A stretch of DNA of 42,007 bases from the NCBI GenBank assembly GCA_027485915.1, contig JAIXQA010000072.1, forward strand, positions 1 through 42,007, in the 5' to 3' direction. The notes below the pieces were generated by a model. That model worked only from the letters and a program-made list of their open reading frames with translations. It made no database searches and was not told the origin of the DNA. This DNA is from Alphaproteobacteria bacterium. Lineage in GTDB: Bacteria; Pseudomonadota; Alphaproteobacteria; Caulobacterales; Aquidulcibacteraceae. Of this stretch, positions 25,796-35,023 are shown in pieces (position 1 is the first letter of the stretch; the number at the start of each line of letters is the position of its first letter). A program made the translations under genes and the position numbers.

Positions 25796-28700
25796 TCATT
25801 CGGCGGCGGCAGCTTGGGCTTGGCTTTCGAGACGTTCAAAGTCCTCAATGGCTTTCGCACGCGCTTCCGGGCTTCCGGTAAAGCGGGCGAGCAACATGTA
25901 TACGACCGGCACAACATAGAGCGTCAAAGCGGTCGCACATAGAACACCAAACACGACCACAACACCAATATTGGCGCGAGCTTCACTCCCAGCACCACTC
26001 GACAAAGCCAGCGGCAACGCACCGGCTACCGTCGCAACCGAAGTCATCAAGATTGGACGCAAACGCAGATCTGCCGCTTCGGTAATCGCATCGCGCACCG
26101 CCCGGCCTTCATCTCGCAATTGATTGGCAAATTCGACAATCAAAATCCCATTCTTCGCTGCCAAAGCGACGAGAATGATTAGCCCAATCTGGGAATAAAT
26201 ATTGAGGGTAAAGCCAGCTGCATAAAGGCCAAACAGACCACCGGCGATTGCCAATGGCACCGTGATCATAATCGTAAGCGGATGAACAAAACTTTCAAAC
26301 TGGGCCGCCAAGGTCAAGAACACGATCAAAATCGCCAAAGCGAACGCAAAGCCAATTGCCGACCCAGCTTCTTTGAATTGCTGCGATTGGCCGGTGTAGT
26401 CGATTTTCATATCCGGCTTCATGTCCGCCTTGGCTGCCTCTTCCAACCACTTAACCGCCTCGCCGATCGAATAGCCCTTATTGAGGTTCGCGATAACAGT
26501 AACCGCACGCAGTTTGTTCACGCGCGGCAAATCATCCGTGCCGCCTAAATTTTTAGTCGTAACTAGGTTGGACAGCGGCACAAGTTCGCCCGTACGGTCA
26601 GAGCGCACATAAATGCGGCCCAATGCCTCAACACTTTGCCGCTCACGCCGATCGACTTGGAGGATAACATCATACTCCTCACCCTCGGCAGGATAAGTAC
26701 CGACTCGGCGTAGACCTGTTGTGGCTTCCAAAGTTCGGCCAATGGATTGGACTGACACACCAAGGGCGGCGGCGCGCTCGCGATCGATCACGATTTCGAT
26801 CTTAGGCGAGATCGGCTCATAATTCATCCGTATGCGGGCAAAACCCTCGTTGGAACGACCCTTGGCAACGATTTTCTCGGCGACGGCAGCCAATTCTTGA
26901 TAATCGCTGCCACCAAGAACAATGGCTACCCCGTCATTACCACCGCCGCCGCGCCCGCCAGAAAACGCGTTCTGCATTGAGGCCCGAAACTGCGCTCCTG
27001 GAATGCCAGACAGTTTGCGGTTAAGCTCATCCACAATGTCGTTTCCATCGCGGCGCGTACCCCATTCAGCCAAAAACACCCGACTTAGGCCACGGTTCAT
27101 GCGGTTTGTGCCTTGATCTTGGAAGTTAGGGGCAATCACCAAAGTCCGGGTCGCCTCACCGCTTTTGACATATTCAGCCAGCACAGGCTCAATCTTTGCA
27201 ACAATCTGACGCGTATAAGCAAAACCAGCCCCTTCGGGTCCGCTGAATTGCACCGTAATGTTGCCGCGATCTTCCAGCGGGATAAGCTCGCTCGGCAATT
27301 TGGTTGCAAAAAAGCCGGCAGCCAAAATAGCTATTCCCATAACAGCAAAGGCGGTACTCGGGGCCTTCAAGCTCGCTTTGACCGAGGTGGCATAGGATGC
27401 CCTAACCGCATCAAACGACTTGTCGATAAAGGCTGAAAGCTTGTTGGTCTTATCTGCTGGACGTAGCAGCAACGAACCCATCATCGGAGTCAGCGTCAAC
27501 GCGACAAATGCCGAGATTGTTACAGCCGACGCAATGGTTACCGCCAATTCGACGAACAAACGGCCCACAAAACCGCCTGTAAACAAGAGTGGTGTAAAGA
27601 CTGAAACCAACACAGCAGTTGTCGCAATTACTGCAAAAGCGACTTGATTGGTGCCGCGCTGCGAGGCGATCAGGGCAGGCTCACCCTGGTCAATCCGACG
27701 CTGAATATTTTCCAAAACCACAATGGAATCATCGACAACCAAGCCAATGGCAAGAACCAAGGCCAAGAGTGTAATCAAATTGATCGAAAAGCCGAAAACG
27801 CCCAAAACGCCAAAGGTCGCAATCAAGCAGACCGGAATGGTCGCGGCTGGCAGCAAGGCGGCGCGGAACGAGCCGAGAAAGAGGAAGATCACGAGGATCA
27901 CCAGAACAATGGCCTCCCCCATCGTTGTCCAAACACCGGAGATTGCCCGCTCAATGAAGACTGTCGAATCGAAGGCGACGACGATGGTTGTCCCCTTTGG
28001 CAGGGTTTTGGCGATGACATCATTTTGCGCCCGAATGGCTTTCGCAACATCAAGGGCATTGGCGTTAGATTGCCGCACGATGCCAAGACCAACCTGATTA
28101 ACGCCATTGCCTCGGAAAATCCGGCGGTCATCTTCCGGTTCTACCGCAACACGGGCCACATCTTCCAAACGCGTCACGCGGCCATCGCCACTGCGGCCAA
28201 TCGGCATACGACGGAATTCTTCGGCAGTGCGATAACCACGCGCAATTCGCATCGTATAATCGCGCTCTTGCCCTTCAATCGTACCTGCAGGCAATTCAAC
28301 GTTCTGGGTCCGAAGTGCGGCATCGACATCATCGGGCGTGAGCCCGCGCGCCGCCAGCGCTTCGGTGTCCAGCCAGACGCGCATGGATTGGCGCAGCCCA
28401 CCAAACACGCGAACCGTTGCCACCCCATCAATCGCGCTCAGGCGATCGACCAAAGTTCGCTCTGCAAAGCTCGTCAATTGTGCCGTCGTCAGGTTACTAG
28501 ACGCCAGATTCAGGAACATGATTGGGTCTGAATCAGCATCGGATTTTTCGACTTGAGGCGGATCAACACCTTGCGGCAAGCGGTTTTGAATTCGGCTTAC
28601 GGCAGCACGCACGTCGTTCGCCGCTTCATCGAGGTTTCGGGACAGCTTGAATTCAACCCGAATAGAAGACCGCCCATCGCGGCTTGAGGCTTGGATCGAG

Positions 28701-28933
28701 GCCAAGCCTTCAATTCCAGTTAGCTGATCTTCAATGATCTGGGTAATCCGAGTCTCGACGATGTCCGATGACGCCCCACGATATTGCGTGGTGATCGAAA
28801 CAATGGGGGGATCGACCGCGGGCAATTCCCGAAGAGGCAGGGTGCGAAAAGCAATCAGGCCGAATGCAATTAAAAGCAGGCTGGCAACAGTGGCCAGAAC
28901 GGGGCGTTTGACCGAGACGTCTGCTAAAAACAT
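25796..28933 (-). CDS. RND-type efflux pump, inner-membrane transporter (HAE1 family)
   Basis: This 1045-residue protein is a proton-driven drug/toxin exporter of the AcrB/MexB group. It has a first helix near the N-terminus, two large periplasmic loops, and two six-helix bundles. The proton-relay aspartates lie in LAIGLVVDDSIVVLENI (helix 4) and the partner lysine in ALAAKNGILIVEFAN (helix 10), which distinguishes it from metal-exporting HME members. A Gly-rich loop (FSGGRGGGGND) lies in the second porter loop. It starts one base inside the stop of the membrane-fusion protein gene (TGATG), so the two are one unit. No outer-membrane channel gene is nearby, so it probably uses a TolC-like partner encoded elsewhere. 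Confidence 0.95.
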   Translation of the reverse strand: MFLADVSVKRPVLATVASLLLIAFGLIAFRTLPLRELPAVDPPIVSITTQYRGASSDIVETRITQIIEDQLTGIEGLASIQASSRDGRSSIRVEFKLSRNLDEAANDVRAAVSRIQNRLPQGVDPPQVEKSDADSDPIMFLNLASSNLTTAQLTSFAERTLVDRLSAIDGVATVRVFGGLRQSMRVWLDTEALAARGLTPDDVDAALRTQNVELPAGTIEGQERDYTMRIARGYRTAEEFRRMPIGRSGDGRVTRLEDVARVAVEPEDDRRIFRGNGVNQVGLGIVRQSNANALDVAKAIRAQNDVIAKTLPKGTTIVVAFDSTVFIERAISGVWTTMGEAIVLVILVIFLFLGSFRAALLPAATIPVCLIATFGVLGVFGFSINLITLLALVLAIGLVVDDSIVVLENIQRRIDQGEPALIASQRGTNQVAFAVIATTAVLVSVFTPLLFTGGFVGRLFVELAVTIASAVTISAFVALTLTPMMGSLLLRPADKTNKLSAFIDKSFDAVRASYATSVKASLKAPSTAFAVMGIAILAAGFFATKLPSELIPLEDRGNITVQFSGPEGAGFAYTRQIVAKIEPVLAEYVKSGEATRTLVIAPNFQDQGTNRMNRGLSRVFLAEWGTRRDGNDIVDELNRKLSGIPGAQFRASMQNAFSGGRGGGGNDGVAIVLGGSDYQELAAVAEKIVAKGRSNEGFARIRMNYEPISPKIEIVIDRERAAALGVSVQSIGRTLEATTGLRRVGTYPAEGEEYDVILQVDRRERQSVEALGRIYVRSDRTGELVPLSNLVTTKNLGGTDDLPRVNKLRAVTVIANLNKGYSIGEAVKWLEEAAKADMKPDMKIDYTGQSQQFKEAGSAIGFAFALAILIVFLTLAAQFESFVHPLTIMITVPLAIAGGLFGLYAAGFTLNIYSQIGLIILVALAAKNGILIVEFANQLRDEGRAVRDAITEAADLRLRPILMTSVATVAGALPLALSSGAGSEARANIGVVVVFGVLCATALTLYVVPVVYMLLARFTGSPEARAKAIEDFERLESQAQAAAAE

Positions 28934-30420
28934 CAGCCGCCGCGCCCATCTTGCTTGGCTACAACAGGGGCTCCTTTGGAATCGGCCGATTTAGCTGCCG
29001 ATGCACCTCCGACTGGCTTAATGGGCTGGCCATCCCGCAAACCCACCAAACCTTCGGTTATAACCATGGCGCCAACGGGTAGACCGCTGATGATTTCAGC
29101 AAAACCATCCCGACGCATCCCAATGCTGACTGGTACACGTTTGGCTTTCTGCCCCTCCTTGCCGTCGCTGACAGCAATAAAAACAAAGCTCGAATTACCT
29201 TCTTCAAGCAGCGAGACTTCAGGCACTGCGGGCATGCGACGATCTGGCGCCATAAGGTCGACACTCATCAACATGCCAGGTCGTAAACGGCCGTCATTGG
29301 GAATATAGGCGCGCGCACGAATGGTGCGAGATCTTGGATCAATCCGCGTATCCACAAACCGCACTGTTGCCTTGTAAAGCTGATCCGGGATCGCAGACGA
29401 CCGAATCGCGACCTCAGTTCCGACCTGTAACGAACTAAGGCGGGTCTCGGGAACATCGAAGTCGACTTTGATTTGCGAAATATCATCCAAGGTTGCTAGT
29501 ACATCACCTGGACGCGCTAACTGACCTGGACTGACAGTGCGCAGACCAATCCTTCCTGAAAAAGGCGCTCGTATGATGCGATCTGAGAGGCGCGATTGCA
29601 CAGAATTGGTGCGTTGGGACACGCTTTGCGCCCGAGCGCGGGAAGATTGCGCACGCTGATCTACACTTTGGGCACGACGAGTCAGTGCATTGGCGCGCGC
29701 CTTTTGGGTTTCTATCCGCTGAGAGGCTCCCTCAGCGCGTTCTTTGGCGACTTGCAAGCGGGATTCAGCCGACTGCAATTGTGCCCGAGCGGAATCGAGG
29801 CGCGCTTTTGAAGCAAAACCACGATCCGCAAGGGCGGTGACGCGATCAAAATTCAACTTAGCTTCGCTGCGAACTGCTTCAGCTTCTATAATGCCAGCAC
29901 GCGCAGCTTCTAGGTCGCGGCTAACGGCGTTAATCTCATTATAGGCGGCATCAGCCTCTGCCCGTGCGGCGGCGGCTTCCTGATAGACACCATCCGCATC
30001 ATCAAAGGCTGCCGCAACATCATTACGCGCCCCGCCCAGGTCAGCCGATTGCTCGGTCCGTGCCAGAACGATCAAGATCGCGCCGCGCTCTACAGTTTGA
30101 CCGCTTTCAAAGCGAACTTCATCGACAACATCTTGGACTTTCGATGTGACCGTAATGGATTCATTGGCTAAGGCTGTCCCGGGAATTTCAACGCGGTCTG
30201 AAAAAGCGCGCACTTCTGCTTTCGCCAACGCAACTGTGGCAGGGCGCGCCCCGCCCTTACCCGCTCCGCCTTTACTTTGCCCAGCAGATGCACCAGCTGT
30301 ACCGCCTACGCCAGACTTACCAAACAGACCCACTTCCTTTAGCAACACAAAGGCAAACATGGCGACAAAAGCCGCCCCGGCCAACGCAAAGAAAAAGTGT
30401 CGTCTTAGAAATTCAGGCAA
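28933..30420 (-). CDS. RND pump membrane-fusion (periplasmic adaptor) protein
   Basis: The adaptor links the RND pump encoded next to it to an outer-membrane channel. A single N-terminal transmembrane segment (HFFFALAGAAFVAMFAFVLL) anchors it; there is no lipobox. A lipoyl/barrel half-motif (ESITVTSKVQDVVDEV) precedes a very long alpha-hairpin of about 170 residues, and the second half-motif (IIRAPFSGRIGLRTVSPGQ) and beta-barrel follow. The end of the hairpin is built of near-identical heptads (RAQSVDQ, RAQSSRA, RAQSVSQ). The start is uncertain: I prefer TTG at 30420, with GGAG about nine bases upstream (495 residues). The frame continues to 30558, but that part looks non-coding and contains a TATAAT box. 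Confidence 0.88.
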   Translation of the reverse strand: MPEFLRRHFFFALAGAAFVAMFAFVLLKEVGLFGKSGVGGTAGASAGQSKGGAGKGGARPATVALAKAEVRAFSDRVEIPGTALANESITVTSKVQDVVDEVRFESGQTVERGAILIVLARTEQSADLGGARNDVAAAFDDADGVYQEAAAARAEADAAYNEINAVSRDLEAARAGIIEAEAVRSEAKLNFDRVTALADRGFASKARLDSARAQLQSAESRLQVAKERAEGASQRIETQKARANALTRRAQSVDQRAQSSRARAQSVSQRTNSVQSRLSDRIIRAPFSGRIGLRTVSPGQLARPGDVLATLDDISQIKVDFDVPETRLSSLQVGTEVAIRSSAIPDQLYKATVRFVDTRIDPRSRTIRARAYIPNDGRLRPGMLMSVDLMAPDRRMPAVPEVSLLEEGNSSFVFIAVSDGKEGQKAKRVPVSIGMRRDGFAEIISGLPVGAMVITEGLVGLRDGQPIKPVGGASAAKSADSKGAPVVAKQDGRGG

Positions 30421-30501
30421 AACAAGTGTCTCCGAGACAGGCTTTTCTTTGGCTTCAACGCATGGTCCACAAAACTTTAGCGTGGGGCTAACTGCCTTGT
30501 C

Positions 30502-30507
30502 ATTATA
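30502..30507 (-). promoter_or_regulatory. Possible -10 element for the RND operon
   Basis: A perfect TATAAT on the minus strand lies about 80 bases before the preferred start of the adaptor gene. No good -35 box is found at the right distance, so an activator may be needed or the match may be chance. Confidence 0.28.
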
Positions 30508-30617
30508 AACCCCTGCACTTTTATCGCTATTGACGCAACTTGTATGGTTCCGCGTCAAAGTGCGGATGACTACGGCACGTCCTACACGGAATTAGGGCAC
30601 ATCGCTGGGCTTTCCAG

Positions 30618-31376
30618 TCAAAATCGCTGCCAAAGTCCAATCACGATGCCACGATCTGCGAAGGTTGATTCCTGCGAAACAGCTTGCCGCCACCCCACCT
30701 CAATGGAGAGTTTTTCAGAGATTGGACGGACGTAACTAATTTGGGCGCGAACGATCGGCTTCGTGCAGCCATTGCCATCGCCAAATGCCTTCAAAATAAT
30801 ACGTTGATCCTTATCCATTTTTAGCCCAAAAGTAGCATCAAAACGGCCACCAAACCCTGCGTCACTACAGGACCGTGAGGCAGCCTCGAAATTGACCCAC
30901 GCCTTCTGCCCAAAACTCTTTCCAACTGCTAGTCGCGTTTCCATGCCATATGCCCGGTTTGCGTCCCGACCCGCGCTTGGAATGGAGAAACCGCTAATTT
31001 GGGAGGAGACCGCAAGTGTGTTGGTGACCAGAAGCTTCCGTCGGGTCCCAATTAAAACCTCGTCTACCTTCCATTCTGTGGATTGCGATTGGACAGCTCG
31101 ACTGATGGACGGTGCAACGACCAACGCCCAGCCGCGATTGAGGCCATATTCAGAATAGAGTTCAAAAGAGGCACCGGCCGGACCTTGATCTCTTGTCACT
31201 TCGACGAGATTGGCGATTATCACCCCATTTCGCGGGTCCGGCACCCATGCACCAGCCGTAGCGGTGGCTGGAACATACGCCAGCCACCCACTCAAAAGCC
31301 CCGAAAGAAGCTTGATTTGCCTTATGTATTGAACCCGGGCGATTGGCGTGCCACCTTGCGTAACAGGCCCGGCCAC
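30618..31376 (-). CDS. Secreted beta-rich protein of unknown function
   Basis: The predicted protein (up to 252 residues) has a hydrophobic segment ending in ATATA-G (about residue 41) that looks like a signal peptide. Alternating hydrophobic and polar strands with many Gly, Arg and aromatic residues follow, ending in WQRF. A C-terminal aromatic residue and strand pattern suggest an outer-membrane beta-barrel or periplasmic protein. I do not recognise the family. The start is unclear: the only in-frame start before the signal peptide is GTG at 31376, giving a long n-region and a 55-base overlap with the upstream aldolase gene; a TTG within the hydrophobic stretch would cut the signal peptide. 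It lies between the aldolase and the RND operon, all on the minus strand. Confidence 0.6.
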   Translation of the reverse strand: MAGPVTQGGTPIARVQYIRQIKLLSGLLSGWLAYVPATATAGAWVPDPRNGVIIANLVEVTRDQGPAGASFELYSEYGLNRGWALVVAPSISRAVQSQSTEWKVDEVLIGTRRKLLVTNTLAVSSQISGFSIPSAGRDANRAYGMETRLAVGKSFGQKAWVNFEAASRSCSDAGFGGRFDATFGLKMDKDQRIILKAFGDGNGCTKPIVRAQISYVRPISEKLSIEVGWRQAVSQESTFADRGIVIGLWQRF

Positions 31377-32167
31377 GCCAACATACCGCCGAGTGCCTGA
31401 GTAAATGCAGGTTTGACTTGCTGGCCCACCCGCTCTTCCATCGCCTCATCGCAGGTTAAAAGCTCTCCACCAGCTTGGGCGAGAACCTGCATCTTGCAAG
31501 CGCGCTCGAGATAAAACATACGCATGAAGGCAGAAGCGGCAGACTCACCCACCGTCAACGTGCCATGATTGCGCAGGAGCATGAAATTCTTCGTGCCAAT
31601 ATCAGCGACTAAACGCTCGCGCTCATCCAGATCAAGCGCAACACCTTCATAATCGTGATATGCAAGGTCCGCCGTGCAAGCCATGGCGGTCTGCGAAATT
31701 GGCAAGAGACCACCTTTTTGCGCGCTTACCGCAACCCCAGCATCACTGTGGCAATGGATCACGCACATCGCATCCTCGCGGGCAGCATGAATAGCTGAAT
31801 GTATGGTGAAGCCTGCGGGATTTATGAAATAGGGCGTTGGCTCAATGACATTGCCGTTCAAATCCACCTTGACCAAAGATGAGGCCGTGATTTCGTCAAA
31901 CATAAAGCCGTAGGGATTGATCAAAAAGTGATGGTCGGGCCCAGGCAAGCGTAACGAAATATGTGTGAAGATCATATCGTCCCACCCATATAGCGCGATC
32001 AAACGGTAAAGGGCGGCACAATCAACACGCGCACGCCACTCGGCGTCATCAACTTTATCGCCGTAAATTGGGGCAGCGCTGGCCATCATACCCGTCAGCG
32101 CAGGTGCTGCCCCTGCTGGCAAAGCTGTTCCACCATGGGAGCCTGAATTCTGGATATGAGCATTCAT
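31322..32167 (-). CDS. Class II aldolase/adducin family protein
   Basis: The 281-residue protein belongs to the zinc-dependent class II aldolase/adducin fold (fuculose-phosphate aldolase-like). Metal-binding histidines are visible as His138 and His140 in CVIHCHSD and His201 in LLRNHGTL. DDMIFTHISLR and FLINPYGFMFDEIT are typical of the longer bacterial branch whose substrates are mostly unknown, so no sugar-phosphate specificity should be assumed. A 35-residue Gly/Ala-rich N-terminal extension precedes the domain. ATG at 32167 has GTGGAGG about eight bases upstream. It is divergent from the first DUF2336 gene; the shared upstream region contains a 7-bp inverted repeat. Confidence 0.85.
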   Translation of the reverse strand: MNAHIQNSGSHGGTALPAGAAPALTGMMASAAPIYGDKVDDAEWRARVDCAALYRLIALYGWDDMIFTHISLRLPGPDHHFLINPYGFMFDEITASSLVKVDLNGNVIEPTPYFINPAGFTIHSAIHAAREDAMCVIHCHSDAGVAVSAQKGGLLPISQTAMACTADLAYHDYEGVALDLDERERLVADIGTKNFMLLRNHGTLTVGESAASAFMRMFYLERACKMQVLAQAGGELLTCDEAMEERVGQQVKPAFTQALGGMLAWPGLLRKVARQSPGFNT

Positions 32168-32251
32168 TTAACGTTACCTCCACTACGGGGCTGGAACTTT
32201 CGCCCGTCTTTTGATTTCGGTCAAGTTACCTGCAGAAACTCCGCCTACTTA

Positions 32252-32270
32252 AGAATGTCGTTTACATTCT
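32252..32270. promoter_or_regulatory. Inverted repeat in a divergent promoter region
   Basis: AGAATGT (32252-32258) and ACATTCT (32264-32270) form a perfect 7-bp inverted repeat around five bases, midway between the class II aldolase gene and the first DUF2336 gene. The size fits a dimeric regulator site. No regulator can be assigned from the window. Confidence 0.35.
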
Positions 32271-32303
32271 GGTAACCACACCAACCTTACCGATTATACC
32301 GCA

Positions 32304-33392
32304 ATGTCGAACAATAGCACCAACCACCCTCTCATTATGCTCGCGGAAAACAGTTCGCGAGAGGCGCGCGAGGCATTGGTGGCGGCTACAGCGGCGCAGT
32401 TTCTGGATACTGGCGGTGAAGCCAGTTTGATGGAGCGGACCCTTTTCTCTGATATTCTGGTTAAGCTCTATAATTTTGCACGCCAAGAAGTCAGACTCAA
32501 ACTCTCTGCAACTTTAGCGATGGCCGATTGGGCTCCGATTGATTTGGTGCGTGAGCTTGCCTTAGATTCCTTTGATATCGCTCAGCCAATCCTCGCTTTT
32601 TGCCCAATTCTAAATGACGATATCCTAGTAGAGGTCGTCAAGGCTTGTGGGTTTGACCATCGCGCCACAATTGCCGAGCGTTCGTGCATTGGGGAGACTG
32701 TTACGGAAAGTCTGATCGAGACTGAAGACGCGAAAATTCTCAATACATTAGCAAAAAATGTGACAGCGCGCATCGCAACCAAGGACTTCGAGCGCGCGAT
32801 GAATGTGTTGAAGGATACGCCCGACTCACTCAACGCACTAATCACCCGACATGATTTACCACCAAGCCTAGTTGCGGCGGCATTTGCCATTGCAGGTGCT
32901 GAAGCGCGTGAGGTAATCACCGCCCGGGTCTCGCCGCGCATAGCAAGCCGCCTTGTAAACGTCATTGCAGATTCAACGGCCGACATTGCAGCGACCATCA
33001 CCAAAGGGCTTTTTCATCACCCGATGCCTGAAAGGGTCGTCGAGACCGTTCGGAAAACGGTCCGGAATATGGATGTGACGCCTACGCCAGGCTTTCTCGT
33101 TGCCGCGCTGATGCGCGGGGAGCGGGAACAATTTGTCCGTGGCATCGCGCGCATCCTTGAACTGCCTGTTGCAGGCGTTAGTCGGAAGTTGGTGGGTGCC
33201 GATACCGAGAGCATTGCGCTTGCGGCGCGGGCTGCGAATTTTGATTCTTCGATAGTTCGAACAATTTATGAGACCTTGGAAACGCGCTCTATCCCTTGGA
33301 CCATTGGCGACGACCGCACGGTCGCGCTTGTGTGGATGCGCTGTTCCCCAGGCGCAGCCCGTATCGCCTTTGCAAAAGGCATGGCCAACTAA
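32304..33392 (+). CDS. DUF2336 protein (first of two)
   Basis: This 362-residue, almost wholly alpha-helical protein belongs to DUF2336, a family seen mainly in Alphaproteobacteria. It has no signal peptide or membrane helix, so it should be cytoplasmic. Repeated helical units are seen, for example VRLKLSATLAMADWAP followed by IAQPILAFCPILNDDILVEVV, which recalls HEAT-like solenoids used for protein binding. The same pattern recurs in the second DUF2336 protein at 35986-37134 (SPVLSDEDLVEIL). The function is unknown. Between the two lie an NAD kinase, an Hpt protein and an EAL-domain protein, so a role in signalling is a reasonable guess only. Confidence 0.8.
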   Translation: MSNNSTNHPLIMLAENSSREAREALVAATAAQFLDTGGEASLMERTLFSDILVKLYNFARQEVRLKLSATLAMADWAPIDLVRELALDSFDIAQPILAFCPILNDDILVEVVKACGFDHRATIAERSCIGETVTESLIETEDAKILNTLAKNVTARIATKDFERAMNVLKDTPDSLNALITRHDLPPSLVAAAFAIAGAEAREVITARVSPRIASRLVNVIADSTADIAATITKGLFHHPMPERVVETVRKTVRNMDVTPTPGFLVAALMRGEREQFVRGIARILELPVAGVSRKLVGADTESIALAARAANFDSSIVRTIYETLETRSIPWTIGDDRTVALVWMRCSPGAARIAFAKGMAN

Positions 33393-33458
33393 TAAAGGGT
33401 AGATGCTACCCCCAGCTTTGGTTTAGAGGGGTGCATAGGCTTTAGTTGGACCCAATGC

Positions 33459-34241
33459 ATGACATCTTCGCGCAGACGCCTTGAACGCATCGCCTTTGTT
33501 GCCAGTGCGCGACCGGAAGCTCGCGAGGCGATGATGCGGATGCGACATCTATATGGCTCAGTCAAAGAAAGCGATGCGGATGTCATCGTGGCTCTTGGCG
33601 GCGACGGCTTGATGCTAGAAACGTTGCGGCGGCATATGGACGATGGCATCCCTGTATTTGGCCTGAACCAAGGTACAATTGGCTTTTTGATGAATGATTA
33701 TCGAGAGGGCGACCTGCCGGATCGGATAGCCGCGGCGAAAGCTTCAGTTATTCATCCCTTGCGTATGTCCACCATACAGGTGGACGGCCAGATCCATGAC
33801 CATGTTGCCATCAACGAAGTTTCGCTTCTTCGCCAAACCCACCAAACCGCTAGGCTCCGGATCGTTGTCGATGAGGCCGAGCGGCTAAACGAAATCATTT
33901 GTGATGGCGTGTTGGTTGCAACTCCAGCGGGTAGCACGGCCTATAATCTTTCAGCCCATGGTCCGATATTGCCTTTAGGGTGCGGACTTTTGGCGCTTAC
34001 ACCCATCAGTGTCTTCCGCCCGCGCCGATGGCGCGGCGCGCTACTTCGGCGGGAATCACATGTTCGCTTTGAAGTACTTGACGCAGATCTTCGCCCCGTT
34101 GCTGCCTCCGCAGATAGTCAGGAAGTGCGCAATGTCTCTAGCGTTAGCATTCGCGAAGATCGTTCGCGCAGCATGGTGATGTTGTTTGACCCAGATCGGT
34201 CATTAGACGAGAGGATGCTGGCCGAACAATTTGCTCAATAA
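33459..34241 (+). CDS. nadK: NAD kinase
   Basis: NadK phosphorylates NAD to make NADP. The 260-residue product shows all key parts: IVALGGDGLMLET with the GGDG loop, GLNQGTIGFLMN, the NEVSLLR strand, and the CDGVLVATPAGSTAYNLSAHGPI catalytic and nucleotide-binding region. The length is normal for alphaproteobacterial enzymes. ATG at 33459 starts the frame; another ATG five bases upstream is in a different frame. It follows the first DUF2336 gene after about 65 bases in the same direction. Confidence 0.95.
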   Translation: MTSSRRRLERIAFVASARPEAREAMMRMRHLYGSVKESDADVIVALGGDGLMLETLRRHMDDGIPVFGLNQGTIGFLMNDYREGDLPDRIAAAKASVIHPLRMSTIQVDGQIHDHVAINEVSLLRQTHQTARLRIVVDEAERLNEIICDGVLVATPAGSTAYNLSAHGPILPLGCGLLALTPISVFRPRRWRGALLRRESHVRFEVLDADLRPVAASADSQEVRNVSSVSIREDRSRSMVMLFDPDRSLDERMLAEQFAQ

Positions 34242-34369
34242 TTCAATATTTTTACACCCTGCCCAATACAAGGTGTTAGTATTGGCCCAAAATTCATCAG
34301 CCCAATTAAAGGTCTTTCATAATCTATTAAACGCAATTTGTTACATTTTGAGCTCGATTGGAGTATCCG

Positions 34370-34861
34370 ATGTCAAGCCAAGACGACCAAGTTGAATTTA
34401 TCTCGCCGCCCAATCGCTTGAAAGCGAAATTAGGCAATCGACTTGGCGGATTTGACGCCGCTGCGATTGCGCGGGCTGAAGCCGCCCTCGCCTCCATGTC
34501 AGATCAATTTGCTGGATGGTTGAATGACGAGTTGATCAAGCTAGAGGCCGCTTATGCTCTGGTCAACAAAGCAGGCTCTGGTGAACATGAGCTTGAAGAA
34601 TTCTATCGCCGCGCACACGACCTTAAAGGCCTCGGTTCCACCTATGGCTTTCCAATTGTTTCACAGTTTGCCGCCTCTTTATGCAAGCTGATCGATAGCC
34701 CTGAAGGTCGCGCAAAGGCTCCCCGTCAAATTCTTGACGCCCATGTCGGTGCCATCGTTGCGGCAGTAAAGCAGAATATCAAGGACAGCGATCACCCAAT
34801 CGGCAAGGCTTTGTTGATTGAGTTGCAAACTCAGGTAAATCGCTACGCCGCAGCCCAATAA
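34370..34861 (+). CDS. Histidine phosphotransfer (Hpt) domain protein
   Basis: This 163-residue protein is a stand-alone Hpt domain: a four-helix bundle that passes phosphate between receiver domains. The phosphorylated residue should be His83 in RRAHDLKGLGSTYG, and the following helix SQFAASLCKLID is typical. The first 30 residues are a polar tail. ATG at 34370 was chosen because TGGAG lies six bases before it; the frame extends four codons to a TTG. A strong terminator ends the unit. No histidine kinase or response regulator is encoded nearby, so its partners are elsewhere. The degenerate EAL protein is encoded just downstream. Confidence 0.88.
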   Translation: MSSQDDQVEFISPPNRLKAKLGNRLGGFDAAAIARAEAALASMSDQFAGWLNDELIKLEAAYALVNKAGSGEHELEEFYRRAHDLKGLGSTYGFPIVSQFAASLCKLIDSPEGRAKAPRQILDAHVGAIVAAVKQNIKDSDHPIGKALLIELQTQVNRYAAAQ

Positions 34862-34888
34862 GTGGCTGACCGTCTTTGAAGCAATCGT

Positions 34889-34915
34889 AACCCGGCCGTC
34901 TGGCCGGGTTTTTTT
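34889..34915 (+). terminator. Intrinsic terminator of the Hpt gene
   Basis: A perfect 9-bp stem AACCCGGCC/GGCCGGGTT (34889-34897 with 34902-34910) with a 4-base loop is followed by an unbroken T run. It ends the Hpt transcript and separates it from the EAL-domain gene. Confidence 0.93.
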
Positions 34916-35023
34916 GTTATCGAATACGTTTAAAATTGTGGCGACCGACCTGAGAGGCGCTTAAGGCCTCGCTGATATGAAACCCTGACCGCATAGAGCA
35001 GCATAGGGATCAGGATCGTAGCA

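Noticed and set aside
27644-28531. 295-residue plus-strand frame
   Set aside because: Shadow of the RND transporter gene; Asn/Arg/Gln-rich with no domain signs.
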